This document shows, piece after piece, positions 28,059 to 36,682 of a stretch of DNA of 64,000 bases. The translations under genes were made by a program, and so were the position numbers. The stretch is from Catalimonadaceae bacterium JC749 (GTDB lineage: Bacteria; Bacteroidota; Bacteroidia; Cytophagales; Cyclobacteriaceae): positions 124,001 through 188,000 of the forward strand of contig JAJNNC010000003.1 of NCBI GenBank assembly GCA_021730635.1, read 5' to 3'. The notes below the pieces were generated by a model. The model was not told where the DNA came from. It saw only the letters and a list, made by a program, of their open reading frames with translations, and did no database searches. Position 1 is the stretch's first letter, and every line of letters begins with the position of its first letter.

Positions 28059-28446
28059 CCATTTTCTCAAGCCTTTTCTCAATAGCTCTCTGGCTTTCAT
28101 ACTTCTTATCCTACAGGAGTTACGCACTTCAGTTGACAAACGGTTATTTAGATGCTTAAGCCATTTTATTGCTCTACTACTTTCTTGCCTAGCTGGCCGC
28201 GCTTGATCAAGAAAGTATCGCAGCGGCGAACCGCCCAAAGAAATCAAGCCGACGCGGCGCGGGAAAAATAATAGCCATACACACAAAACCTACACAGCAA
28301 ACGCAATTTTTCCCATCCTTCGCGCAATTTTTCTAATCCAAATGAATATTGCGTAACTCCTTTCCTATTAAAAAAGCCAATAAAGCAGTAGATTTCGCTT
28401 GTATATCGTTTCTTACACCCATAGTGGCAACCTAAATCTTATTGAT
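28059..28446. other. Intergenic region holding a palindromic element
   Basis: About 390 bases with no convincing gene. An 80-codon reading frame on the minus strand (28286 to 28044) spans the palindromic element at 28197-28257 and has no recognisable protein features; I regard it as a by-product of the element. Confidence 0.45.
28197..28257. repeat. Imperfect palindromic (REP-like) element
   Basis: Outer arms ccgcg and cttgat (28197-28207) pair with atcaag (28243-28248) and cgcgg (28253-28257), leaving a 4-nt bulge. An inner hairpin ggcg/cgcc sits at 28225-28235. The GC-rich nested fold contrasts with its surroundings, as in dispersed palindromic repeats. Only one copy is seen in this window. 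Confidence 0.4.
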
Positions 28447-29343
28447 ATGGCTGGCAAAGCAGAAATGGATTTTACCTACTCCTCCCTGGATCAGATCTTT
28501 CGCCTGAGTATAGGGGAAACGGGTGACTACAGCGGGGCCAAATATGATGGCAATTTCTCCCTGACACTGGAAGAAGCCCAAAGAGCCAAACACGCCTACA
28601 TAGTGGAGCAACTGCGTATCGGACCCGGAAGCAAAGTGCTGGACATGGGATGCGGTTGGGGCCCTTTCATCCGGTATGCCAAGGAAGAAGCAGGCATTCA
28701 CTGCATTGGCCTTACCTTATCCGAAGGGCAGGCGCAATCCTGCAGGCAAAAAGGCATGGAAGTGTATCTGAAAGATTGCAGAACGGTTACGCCTGAAGAT
28801 TTTGGTACTTTTGATGGCGTGGTATCCTTGGGTGCCTTCGAGCATTTCTGTTCTGTAGAAGATTATCAGGCAGGCAGGCAGAGGGAAATATATCATGCCT
28901 TTTTCAAAACGGTGAGCCAACTATTGCCGGTGGGAGGAAGATGCTACCTGCAGACGATGGTCTTTGGTAAAAATATGATCCCCTATGAGGATATCGACAG
29001 TAAGGCCGACCCGTATTCTGATGCCTATATTATGTCTTTGATGCTGAAACAGTTTCCGGGTTCCTGGCTACCCTACGGTTCCGAGATGGTGATCAGAGAA
29101 GCGGAACCTATGTTTAAGCTCATCAATATCAGCAGCGGCAGACTGGATTATATAGAAACCCTGCGGCAGTGGAAAAAGCGATTTAAGCGTTTTAGCCTGA
29201 AAAAATACAGCTTATATTTCCGAAAGTTTATCACTGATAAGGCCTTCAGGCATAAGGTCGCGGTCTTTGGTATTGATGCCAACAAGATCTGCTTTGAGCG
29301 TGAGCTCATGGAGCACTACCGGATGGTGTTTGAGAAAGTGTAA
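28447..29343 (+). CDS. Cyclopropane-fatty-acyl-phospholipid synthase-like methyltransferase
   Basis: A 298-residue SAM-dependent methyltransferase. It contains IGETGDYSGAKYDG, the SAM-binding VLDMGCGWGPFIRYA (motif I), IGLTLSEGQAQSC and VVSLGAFEHF, which together mark the CFA/mycolic-acid methyltransferase family. Classical Cfa has a longer N-terminal lipid-binding part, so this is a shorter relative that may modify another lipid or small molecule. The ATG at 28447 is chosen over a TTG at 28399. It is a stand-alone gene. Confidence 0.85.
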   Translation: MAGKAEMDFTYSSLDQIFRLSIGETGDYSGAKYDGNFSLTLEEAQRAKHAYIVEQLRIGPGSKVLDMGCGWGPFIRYAKEEAGIHCIGLTLSEGQAQSCRQKGMEVYLKDCRTVTPEDFGTFDGVVSLGAFEHFCSVEDYQAGRQREIYHAFFKTVSQLLPVGGRCYLQTMVFGKNMIPYEDIDSKADPYSDAYIMSLMLKQFPGSWLPYGSEMVIREAEPMFKLINISSGRLDYIETLRQWKKRFKRFSLKKYSLYFRKFITDKAFRHKVAVFGIDANKICFERELMEHYRMVFEKV

Positions 29344-29460
29344 ATAATGAGTCTGTCTGGATTTTCAGGTTTCTTTGCCAATAAAAAGAGGGGTTCTTCG
29401 TCCTAGGTAATAACATGTTTTTCCTCAGCACCCTGAATCATGGTCCTGGTAACTCACTAA

Positions 29461-30456
29461 ATGCTTATGTACACCTCTCCAAACTTCAATGGGAAGAAAT
29501 TTGTAAACACGGTGCCTACGGTGGTCTCCCGGCCCGGCACTACCTGGAATACCTTGTGGCAGTATCTGACCAACAAAGAACAAAAAAAACCTGCCCAACC
29601 TTTGGGTCCCTTTCCGGTGCCTGCTTCTTTTCCTCCGGCCAACCCGGATGTGCTTAGCATCACCTGGATCGGGCACTCTACCCTGCTGCTGGAAATAGAA
29701 GGCAAACGATTTCTCACCGATCCGGTCTGGAGTACCCACAGCGGCCCTATTCCTTTTGTAGGTCCTACCCGTTTCTTTCCCCCACCCCTTACGCTGGAGC
29801 AGCTGCCGCCACTGGATGGTATTATCCTCTCTCATGATCATTACGACCACCTGGACAGGCCAACCATTAAAAAACTGGGGCAGCAGCAGGTGCCTTTCTA
29901 TTGTCCGCTGGGGGTAGACCAACATCTGGTTCGCTGGGGCATTGCTCCGGAACAGATCACCACCCATGACTGGTGGGACGAAACGGTGCTGGATTCAAAT
30001 CTTACACTGACAGCCACCCCTGCCCGGCATTTTTCCGGCAGGCGCCTTTTCGACCGTGACCATACCCTCTGGTGCTCCTGGGTGATCGCAGGCAGCCAGC
30101 ACCGCGTGTACTTTGGCGGCGACTCCGGCCTGTTTCAGGGTTTTGACACCATTGGAGAGAAGCTAGGTCCCTTTGATGTCACGATGCTGGAGATAGGCGC
30201 TTATCATCCCAACTGGGGAGACATTCATATGGGGCCTGTCAGTGCTATTAGGGCGCATGAAGCGCTGAAAGGAAACATCATGATGCCCATTCACTGGGGC
30301 ACTTTTGACCTGGCCCTCCATGCCTGGACCGAACCGGTAGAGACTTTGCTGAAAGTGGCCCAGGAAAAAGGCATAACGCTGATGCTGCCGGTACCCGGTG
30401 TGCCTACTCCCCTGCCGGAGTCTAACCATATTTCCTACTGGTGGCAACCCTCCTGA
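29461..30456 (+). CDS. MBL-fold metal-dependent hydrolase (NAPE-PLD/UlaG type)
   Basis: A 331-residue metallo-beta-lactamase-fold protein. The key parts are TWIGHSTLLLEIEGKRFLTDPVWS, the metal motif SHDHYDHLDRPTI (HxHxDH), RHFSGRRLFDRDHTLWCSW, YFGGDSGLF and MPIHWGTFDL. This set is characteristic of the N-acyl-phosphatidylethanolamine phospholipase D/UlaG group. The natural substrate is not evident. No signal peptide is seen. It is in line with the serine hydrolase that follows after 141 bp. Confidence 0.88.
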   Translation: MLMYTSPNFNGKKFVNTVPTVVSRPGTTWNTLWQYLTNKEQKKPAQPLGPFPVPASFPPANPDVLSITWIGHSTLLLEIEGKRFLTDPVWSTHSGPIPFVGPTRFFPPPLTLEQLPPLDGIILSHDHYDHLDRPTIKKLGQQQVPFYCPLGVDQHLVRWGIAPEQITTHDWWDETVLDSNLTLTATPARHFSGRRLFDRDHTLWCSWVIAGSQHRVYFGGDSGLFQGFDTIGEKLGPFDVTMLEIGAYHPNWGDIHMGPVSAIRAHEALKGNIMMPIHWGTFDLALHAWTEPVETLLKVAQEKGITLMLPVPGVPTPLPESNHISYWWQPS

Positions 30457-30597
30457 CCTTGCCACAGATTTCTGCTGGCTGGTTTCATCGCTGTTTTAGC
30501 ATCACTTTTCCTATAACTAATGGGCTAAAGGGAAGGGTGGGCGTTGTATTTCTATTGATTTTAGCGTTACTTCAATGGCAAAACCTGTCATCCGGTT

Positions 30598-31725
30598 ATG
30601 CTACTACGCCACTACCTCTTCCTGTTCATTGTCACGCCGTTTCTCTATGCCTGTCAGCCATCCTCAAAACAAGCGACAGCAGAATCCACCCTACCACAAC
30701 GGTTGGACTCTCTCTTTGGCACCGTTCCGGATTTTAGCGGCGTAGCCCTGGTCGCTGACGAGGGCAAGCCGGTCTATTATAAGGCGTTTGGCTACCAGAA
30801 TTTTGACACAGGCACAGCCATGGACACGGCAGCCCTCTTCGAGCTGGCTTCCCTTTCCAAGCCATTTACGGCCATGATCATCATGATGCTGCAAGAAGAA
30901 GGAAAATTAGCCTTTGATGATCCTGTAGAACGGTTTCTACCCGACTTGCCTTATGATGGTATCACCATTCGTCATTTGTTGCAGCATACTTCCGGTTTGC
31001 CAGACTACCAGGCCATCATGGAAGCTCACTGGGACAAATCCAGGGTAGCCGGTAATGAGGAGATCCTTGCTTATCTAAAGCGGTATCATCCGCCCAAGCA
31101 GTTCGAGCCCGGCACTCAATACGAATACAGCAATACCGGGTATGTTTTGCTGGCCAGTATTGCTGAAAAGGCTTCCGGAGAAGACTTCATCCGTCTGTGC
31201 CGCGACAACATTTTTCATCCGCTTTCTATGAGGCAGACGGATATTCGCAACCTGGAAGATAAAGAAAAGCGGGAGAACATGGCATGGGGCTATCTCTATG
31301 TGCCTGAACAAACCCGCTATGTGCGTGCTGACTCTTTCCCTGCATCGAACTATACGCTCTGGCTGGGGCAGCGAAAAGGACCGGGGCGTGTCAGTGCCAC
31401 AGCAGGAGATTTATTACGCTGGGACCAGGCCTTGTACACGACACAGTTGGTTAACAGAGAAACCCTGGAAGCAGCGTTCAGTCCTGCCCTTTTAAAAGAT
31501 GGAAGTCTTTCTCACTACGGCTTTGGCTGGGAGATCGCTTCCGATGCTGTTTTGGGCAAAGTGGTCAGGCATAGTGGCGACAATCCAGGCTATAAAAACC
31601 ACATCATTCGCTATGTAGAGGCCCACAAGACCATTATCCTGCTTTGCAACAATGCTCATGCAACATTTGAAGAGGTACTAAAGGGTATGGAACAACTGGT
31701 GGCGCAACAGGCCAAGGGTGTATAA
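30598..31725 (+). CDS. Class C beta-lactamase-fold serine hydrolase, lipoprotein
   Basis: A 375-residue lipoprotein: LFLFIVTPFLYAC ends in a lipobox with Cys19. The penicillin-binding fold has S85-L-S-K88 as nucleophile and general base, YEYSNTGY as the second motif (Y-S-N) and HSGDNPGY as the third (H-x-G). Such proteins include esterases, D-aminopeptidases and peptidoglycan-acting enzymes as well as beta-lactamases, and function cannot be fixed. It converges on the epimerase-like gene with only 11 bp between the two stop codons and no terminator. Confidence 0.88.
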   Translation: MLLRHYLFLFIVTPFLYACQPSSKQATAESTLPQRLDSLFGTVPDFSGVALVADEGKPVYYKAFGYQNFDTGTAMDTAALFELASLSKPFTAMIIMMLQEEGKLAFDDPVERFLPDLPYDGITIRHLLQHTSGLPDYQAIMEAHWDKSRVAGNEEILAYLKRYHPPKQFEPGTQYEYSNTGYVLLASIAEKASGEDFIRLCRDNIFHPLSMRQTDIRNLEDKEKRENMAWGYLYVPEQTRYVRADSFPASNYTLWLGQRKGPGRVSATAGDLLRWDQALYTTQLVNRETLEAAFSPALLKDGSLSHYGFGWEIASDAVLGKVVRHSGDNPGYKNHIIRYVEAHKTIILLCNNAHATFEEVLKGMEQLVAQQAKGV

Positions 31726-31736
31726 GGAGTGATGAT

Positions 31737-32264
31737 TCAAGGCAAAAAATCAGGATACGCCTGGTCTTTGACAGACAAAATAGGTTGATGGGTAGGCCAT
31801 TCAATATTAAAATAGGGATCATTCCAACGAATACCTTTTTCTCCTTCAGGAGCCAGAAAACCAGCCGTGTGGTAGAACACTTCACTTCTTTCTTCCAGTG
31901 TGATGAAGGCATGGGCAAAATGCTCCGGGATGTAAAGGGCCCGGTAGTTTTTGGCGGATAATTCGATAGAGAGCGACTCGCAGTAGGTAGGTGAATCTTT
32001 CCGCAGGTCAATGATAACCCCCAGCATACTGCCACGGATACAACGTATCGTTTTTGCCCCACGTGTTTCTTTCTGATAATGAAAACCTTTGAGCGTGAAT
32101 TTCTTTTCCGAGCGGAACAAACTGCATTGCGTAATCATTGGGTCAAGCCCATATTTTTCATATTCCTGGGCACAGAAAGTGTGGGCATAAAACCCTTGTT
32201 CATCTTCCATTCTTTTTAAATCAAGAATGAAAGCCCCCTGCAGTTTGGTGGCAACGAATATCAT
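31737..32264 (-). CDS. dTDP-4-dehydrorhamnose 3,5-epimerase-like protein
   Basis: A 175-residue cupin-fold protein of the RfbC family. LKGFHYQ carries the catalytic His (LRGLHYQ in canonical RfbC), VIIDLRKDSPTY the conserved Asp region, YIPEHFAHAFITLEE the barrel turn, and EVFYHTAGFLAPEGEKGIRWND the catalytic Tyr region with the closing WND. It should act on a nucleotide-activated sugar for cell-surface glycans. Other rml genes are absent beside it, and relatives exist that work on other nucleotide sugars or only isomerise, so no symbol is given. Confidence 0.85.
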   Translation of the reverse strand: MIFVATKLQGAFILDLKRMEDEQGFYAHTFCAQEYEKYGLDPMITQCSLFRSEKKFTLKGFHYQKETRGAKTIRCIRGSMLGVIIDLRKDSPTYCESLSIELSAKNYRALYIPEHFAHAFITLEERSEVFYHTAGFLAPEGEKGIRWNDPYFNIEWPTHQPILSVKDQAYPDFLP

Positions 32265-32490
32265 GTGAGGGTTAATTTAGCTAATGCCCTTGATTGCTGT
32301 AAGAAGAAGAAAAATATGGAAAGTATCCTTAAATGTAAAATTTTTTATGGAAAATAGCGAAAGGTTTTTGCATAGAATTACAGACACCCTTCATAATACA
32401 AAATCTTAATGTTTCTTAACTATCATCCGGCAGATGAGAAGTCTGTGCTGAGTGTAGAGCACCTGTTAGCTTTTGCTTCCCCTCTTGCTT

Positions 32491-33483
32491 CTATTTATAA
32501 AAGGTATGTTTGAAAGCTTCACTTTTTTCTTTTCTCAGCAGCACATTATTCCAGAAAGCATAGAGGAAACCACTTCCATAGCCAATGAGTTGGATAAAAC
32601 CGGCGGGAACAGAAAGCAAACCAATCATCAGATTCTTATTTCGGGCAGAGGCATCTACCAGCAGGATCAGCATCAGCAAGAAGATGGGCCATAAAAATCG
32701 CCAGTCTATGAAAAGGGCTAACAAGAGCAAGATACCCAGTCCGACAGTAAATAAGGCGGGCAGCAAATGTACTATCTTGAGTGTACCGGGATGCAAGCGG
32801 GTTAAGTTAATCCGGGCGATTCCTGAGTTGAAAACCTGTTTGTAAAACTTCTTAAAATCCGTTCTTCTTTTATGAAAGACATACGCTTTCTCGATTAGCT
32901 TAACAGTGAAGCCATCCTTAAGAATCCGGATACTCATATCGATATCTTCTCCAAAACGCATTCCTGAAAATCCTTTGGTCTTATTGAATACAGCCCTGGA
33001 GTAGCCCATGTTGAAACTGCGGGGATAAAATTTATCCAGTCTTTTATGTCCTCCCCTGATCCCCCCCGTTGTGAAGAAGGAAGTCATGGAATAACTGATC
33101 GCTTTCTGCATTTTATTAAAAGTGGGAGCCGCCTTGTCTGGTCCACCAAAAGCATCAGCGTATTCCTGTTGCAAAGACCGGTGTACTTCTTCCAGGTAAT
33201 GCTGAGGAATGATACAATCTGAATCTAAAAAAATGAAATAATCGCCCGTGGCATGCGCCGCCCCGTAATTCCGGCTGAGCCCGGGGCCGGAATTCTTTTT
33301 TTCCAGGTATTTGACATCCAGCCGATTTTCAAAAGTTTGGACTATCGCTTCGCTTCGCCTTTGCGATCCGTCTTCTACTACCCATACCTCAAAAGCCTGA
33401 TAGGTTTGGTGGGTCAGGCTTTCCAACAATTCCTGTATTTCCTGGGGCCGGTTGTAGACGGGAATGATAATAGAATATTTCAT
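32491..33483 (-). CDS. Family 2 glycosyltransferase
   Basis: A 330-residue GT-A enzyme. YSIIIPVYNRPQEI is the nucleotide-sugar binding start and FLDSDCIIP the DxD-type metal motif. NMGYSRAVFNKTKGFSGMRFGEDIDMSIR holds the acceptor-side ED motif. Residues about 235-320 hold two or three hydrophobic segments, so it is membrane-attached. I used ATG 33483, since the TTG three codons upstream is unlikely. It follows a methyltransferase gene by 24 bp on the same strand and was probably transferred or transcribed with it for a surface polysaccharide. Confidence 0.88.
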   Translation of the reverse strand: MKYSIIIPVYNRPQEIQELLESLTHQTYQAFEVWVVEDGSQRRSEAIVQTFENRLDVKYLEKKNSGPGLSRNYGAAHATGDYFIFLDSDCIIPQHYLEEVHRSLQQEYADAFGGPDKAAPTFNKMQKAISYSMTSFFTTGGIRGGHKRLDKFYPRSFNMGYSRAVFNKTKGFSGMRFGEDIDMSIRILKDGFTVKLIEKAYVFHKRRTDFKKFYKQVFNSGIARINLTRLHPGTLKIVHLLPALFTVGLGILLLLALFIDWRFLWPIFLLMLILLVDASARNKNLMIGLLSVPAGFIQLIGYGSGFLYAFWNNVLLRKEKSEAFKHTFYK

Positions 33484-33507
33484 GTAGGCCAAGATTCGCT
33501 GCTTCCG

Positions 33508-34272
33508 TTACTTTTTCTCACAAAAGTAGATAATTTCATCCTCCATCAATGCATACCAGCGGATTTGTTGGGGCGTAAAATGCTTGACATAATCATCTTC
33601 CTTAACGGTAAAGCCAGCGCTTTGAAGACGTTTTCCGTAATCCTTGCCATATTTGCGTACATGGTCGCGTTGACCAAAAGCTATTTCCCGCTCTACCGGA
33701 TGGGTGAGCAGAGGATTTTCATACGTTTGTGCTATCGCATAGACGGGTGACTGGATGATAGCCCATCCACCAGGTTTCAGCACACGATACAGTTCACGCA
33801 TACACTGAATATCATCTTCTACATGCTCCATCACATGGTTGCAGAAGATTACGTCAAAAGTGTGATCGGCAAAAGGTATGTGATGTAAATCCATTTTGAT
33901 CTTTGCCCAGGGAGAATCCAGATCAGCGGTGGTATAATCAAGGTTTTTCATTTTCTCGAAAAGAGGAATGAAACATATTTCAGGAGCTACGTGTAATACC
34001 CTATGTTCCTTGGTAAAAAAGTTTGTTTTTTCTTTCAGATAAAGCCACATCAGACGGTGGCGTTCCAGGGTCAGGGAACCCGGACAAAGCGCATTGGCGC
34101 GGGGATGAATTCGTCCGTAGGGAAGAAATTTGCGATAGGTCCTGTCGTCTACCGGACAATAGACCTGATTTCCCCGATAAAAAAGAGCTGCTATGTTGCG
34201 GGCAGGACCGCTGAATAACTGTAAATACTGGCGGGGAATACGTCTGATGGCCCAACTAATAATCCGTTTCAT
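33508..34272 (-). CDS. Class I SAM-dependent methyltransferase with degenerate zinc finger
   Basis: A 254-residue protein. VLHVAPEICFIPLFEK is SAM motif I, DLHHIPFADHTFDVIFCNHVMEHV covers motifs II-III, and LYRVLKPGGWAIIQ motif IV. Ahead of it lies a small region VYCPVDDRTYRKFLPYG ... ALCPGSLTLERHR. In relatives this reads CPxC...CPxCxSxERHR, a four-cysteine zinc site. Here the second cysteine of each pair is replaced by Asp and Ser. It is 24 bp upstream of the GT2 gene, suggesting a role in surface glycan modification. Confidence 0.82.
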   Translation of the reverse strand: MKRIISWAIRRIPRQYLQLFSGPARNIAALFYRGNQVYCPVDDRTYRKFLPYGRIHPRANALCPGSLTLERHRLMWLYLKEKTNFFTKEHRVLHVAPEICFIPLFEKMKNLDYTTADLDSPWAKIKMDLHHIPFADHTFDVIFCNHVMEHVEDDIQCMRELYRVLKPGGWAIIQSPVYAIAQTYENPLLTHPVEREIAFGQRDHVRKYGKDYGKRLQSAGFTVKEDDYVKHFTPQQIRWYALMEDEIIYFCEKK

Positions 34273-34276
34273 TTTG

Positions 34277-34284
34277 CAAATATA
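34277..34284 (-). promoter_or_regulatory. Predicted -7 element of the methyltransferase/GT2 unit
   Basis: On the minus strand TATATTTG is a perfect -7 match only 4 bases before the ATG at 34272. If used, transcription would begin at or beside the start codon, giving a leaderless mRNA. Confidence 0.35.
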
Positions 34285-34401
34285 AACCCATTTAGGAACG
34301 AATAAAGTTTGTATACATTACGTTCACATAACTTTTAAATAAGGAACTTACTTTCTTGAAAAGAAATTTATATTATTGCGAATCAGCTTTAAGGAAAATA
34401 T

Positions 34402-34647
34402 ATGAGAACCTATAAGTTTAAAACTAATATTAATTGTGGAGGATGTATTGACAAAGTATCCTCTTATCTTGACAATGCACAAGATATTTTGCATTGGAGT
34501 GTAGATACTGGTGATGAAGATAAGGTACTGACAGTGATAGGCAGCGAAAAGCTTGAACAAAGAGACGTTGTTGATATTGTCAACCTTGCCGGATTTTCAG
34601 CCAGACCTTATAAGAAGAACATCTTAAGTAAAATATTTGGAGCTTGA
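34402..34647 (+). CDS. Small HMA-domain metal-binding protein
   Basis: An 81-residue ferredoxin-like heavy-metal-associated domain. TNINCGGCIDKV (C12-G-G-C15) is the metal-binding CxxC loop. ILHWSVDTGDEDKVLTVIG and VVDIVNLAGFSARPY are the following strands and helix. Such proteins carry Cu(I) or related soft metals to transporters. No metal ATPase is nearby. The stop codon directly abuts the converging ATE-like gene (no gap). Confidence 0.85.
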   Translation: MRTYKFKTNINCGGCIDKVSSYLDNAQDILHWSVDTGDEDKVLTVIGSEKLEQRDVVDIVNLAGFSARPYKKNILSKIFGA

Positions 34648-34663
34648 TCAGGATTCCTGATCA
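34645..34663. terminator. Inverted repeat covering two convergent stop codons
   Basis: tgatcagg (34645-34652) and cctgatca (34656-34663) form a perfect 8-bp stem with loop att. It contains the TGA of the HMA gene (34645-34647) and the TGA of the minus-strand gene (34648-34650). No T-run follows, so it may act as a weak bidirectional terminator or an RNA end-protecting hairpin. Confidence 0.45.
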
Positions 34664-35424
34664 CTCCAAAAACCTTCCTTTCTCCTTTTAAATAAATCTT
34701 TCTCCTTTTTCACTTCATCCATACTACATAGTTTCTTTAACCGGTTTATATCATTGTTCCACTGGCTACCATCATAAAATTCGGCGCCTTTGTGGTCACG
34801 TACTTTGTAAAGAGACTTTTCCTTATAGCAAGTACCGATATAAACGAAGGAAAGGTTCTGCTGCTTTGCCCAGTCGATCACTTTCCACATCATCCATTTA
34901 CCGAGGGAATGTGATCGCATGAAGGCAGTATCATAAAAGGAGAACCAGTAGTGCAGCATGTTTCCCTGCACCACTGCAAACACATAACCATAGGTTTTTG
35001 CTTCCGATTGAAAAGTAAAAATATGGGTAAGGGTTTCCCGGCTCAGCACATATTGCAGCCGGTCATGGTCCATGCTGCCGCCAGAAAATCTTTCTTCTGC
35101 ATAGGCAGCACAAAACTGCTGGAAAACCTCATCCTGCCAGTGAAAATCCTTTTTAGGCTGCAGATACATCTGAATCTGGAGGGGCTGGATTTTACGATCC
35201 ACCCGCCGGTTTTCGGAAGTACTGCTAAAGGCTGCCAGGTTTACTCTTAAGCTTCTGGCCATATAAAAAATATCCTCTGGCAAAGATAGGTCTCCTGTAT
35301 AGGGCAGAAAACCTTTATCATAAATAGCCGGAAGTTCTTCCTGTTGCTCCTTGACACAGTAAACAGCATAAGAAAAAGTGTAAGACGTATAATCTGTATT
35401 GTACTCGGAAAAGAAAATTCTCAT
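34648..35424 (-). CDS. Arginyl-tRNA-protein transferase-like (ATE/GNAT-fold) protein
   Basis: A 258-residue protein. The second half resembles the C-terminal GNAT-like part of aminoacyl-tRNA-protein transferases. HYWFSFYDTAFMRSHSLGKWMMWKVIDWAK is followed by LSFVYIGTCYKEKSLYKV, close to the ATE pattern L-G-x-x-x-L-x-x-I-x-x-A-x-x-x-x-L-x-Y-x-Y-L-G-Y. A catalytic N-terminal cysteine cluster as in true ATE is not seen. It overlaps the DinB gene by 4 bp. Its role is unknown, and the family assignment is tentative. Confidence 0.6.
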   Translation of the reverse strand: MRIFFSEYNTDYTSYTFSYAVYCVKEQQEELPAIYDKGFLPYTGDLSLPEDIFYMARSLRVNLAAFSSTSENRRVDRKIQPLQIQMYLQPKKDFHWQDEVFQQFCAAYAEERFSGGSMDHDRLQYVLSRETLTHIFTFQSEAKTYGYVFAVVQGNMLHYWFSFYDTAFMRSHSLGKWMMWKVIDWAKQQNLSFVYIGTCYKEKSLYKVRDHKGAEFYDGSQWNNDINRLKKLCSMDEVKKEKDLFKRRKEGFWSDQES

Positions 35425-35882
35425 GTCTTATCTCGTTGGTAAAATATGTAATCGGTCACGGGAGGATCGTAGCCATGTTCTCTGATGATACTGGCGATTT
35501 GTCCGCGGTGATAGGTAGAATGATTTACCACATGCAATAAAATATCACTCAGGCGATTCTGAAAGGGCGTACCTTCAAAGGTCTGATAGGAAATGATACG
35601 GGAAAAATCGGTAGAAGCAGTAATCAGTGGCTGCGTTTGGGTATGATTCGCACGATCCAATTTCTCAAACTCGGAGGGAGGATGTACCTGCCATACGGTG
35701 TACAGCGTCTGTTGGTTTGCAATTCTTGAAAGCCACACATGATGTGCATTCAAAATATGGCTGAAAAGGCGGATGGCTTTCTCTGCCGAGAAACTATGCT
35801 GCTGAAAGAAATGAATCAAAGTCTGATTGACATGTTGATTGTAAGCAAACAGTTCTTTCAAAGAATCTACCAATGGTTGCAT
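35421..35882 (-). CDS. DinB/YfiT-like four-helix metal-binding protein
   Basis: A 153-residue protein of the DinB fold. The first helix LFAYNQHVNQTLIHFF, ILNAHHVWLSRI with the first His, and HVVNHSTYHRGQIASIIREHG with H-x3-H form the expected three-histidine metal site. In DinB_2 proteins this site serves thiol-dependent or other transferase reactions. It overlaps the following ATE-like gene by 4 bp. An 82-bp gap separates it from the methyltransferase upstream. Confidence 0.87.
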   Translation of the reverse strand: MQPLVDSLKELFAYNQHVNQTLIHFFQQHSFSAEKAIRLFSHILNAHHVWLSRIANQQTLYTVWQVHPPSEFEKLDRANHTQTQPLITASTDFSRIISYQTFEGTPFQNRLSDILLHVVNHSTYHRGQIASIIREHGYDPPVTDYIFYQRDKT

Positions 35883-35964
35883 AGGCTCTCTCAGTATTTA
35901 CATTGTAAACTAAGAACATTTCAGGGGAAAGTCCTAGCCAGTGTACGCTTACCTGAGACAAAAT

Positions 35965-36675
35965 TTACTTTTTCCATCCGGCAAAGATAGCATGGCCTGC
36001 CTGCAGCCAAAAAACATCCACATGCTGAAAGCCAATTTGTGTAAGCCAATTGAGCTGTTCGTATAAGGCGGAAGGTTGATCTACAGGATCATGGGGGTAT
36101 TGGAAATAATTCCAGCCCTGCTCATGAAAATAATGGCAAGCTTCCGAAGGAGCTTCTTGCTCCAGGTAAGTATCCCAGGCTTTTGCAGCCACCTGAAACC
36201 CAACGGCAGTCGTTGGGCGAATGATATCTGCTACCACCAGTATGCCTTCTTTGGCCAACAGCCGGTACAGATCCTGATACAATTGTTTTTTCTCATCCGC
36301 ATTCAGATGATGAATGACCAGGGATGAAACAAAGGCATGGACAGGCTCATCAAAATGCCGCCATGATGTATGAGACAAACGGAAAGGTTGCAAGTGGAAG
36401 CGATCAGGCCAGGAAGCCAATCGCTTGTTTGCCTGTTGTAACATTTCCTGCGAACCCTCAAAACCAGTGACCTGGCAAGCAGGAAACTGCTGCAGGATCG
36501 CTTCACACAATACACCTTCTCCACAGCCCAGGTCTACTACCTGATGCAGTGTTGGGGCAGAGGATAAGAGCTGGCAGATGATTTGCATTTGCTGTTTTCT
36601 TTCCGGCACAAAATAATCTGCATATTGGATAAAAGTCCGGGAATCTTCTTCTGACCATGCTCTTTCTGCTGCCAT
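35965..36675 (-). CDS. Class I SAM-dependent methyltransferase
   Basis: A 236-residue Rossmann methyltransferase. VVDLGCGEGVLCEAIL is motif I, VTGFEGSQEMLQQA motif II, AFVSSLVIHHL motif III and DLYRLLAKEGILVVAD motif IV. The substrate is unknown. It begins 7 bp after fabF and may share the TetR-regulated transcript. An SAM enzyme behind a ketoacyl synthase can indicate lipid or polyketide modification, but nothing direct shows it. Confidence 0.83.
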   Translation of the reverse strand: MAAERAWSEEDSRTFIQYADYFVPERKQQMQIICQLLSSAPTLHQVVDLGCGEGVLCEAILQQFPACQVTGFEGSQEMLQQANKRLASWPDRFHLQPFRLSHTSWRHFDEPVHAFVSSLVIHHLNADEKKQLYQDLYRLLAKEGILVVADIIRPTTAVGFQVAAKAWDTYLEQEAPSEACHYFHEQGWNYFQYPHDPVDQPSALYEQLNWLTQIGFQHVDVFWLQAGHAIFAGWKK

Positions 36676-36682
36676 TAACTAT

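Noticed and set aside
28044-28286. An 80-codon minus-strand frame
   Set aside because: Spans the palindromic element, has no recognisable domain, and is more likely a by-product of the repeat.
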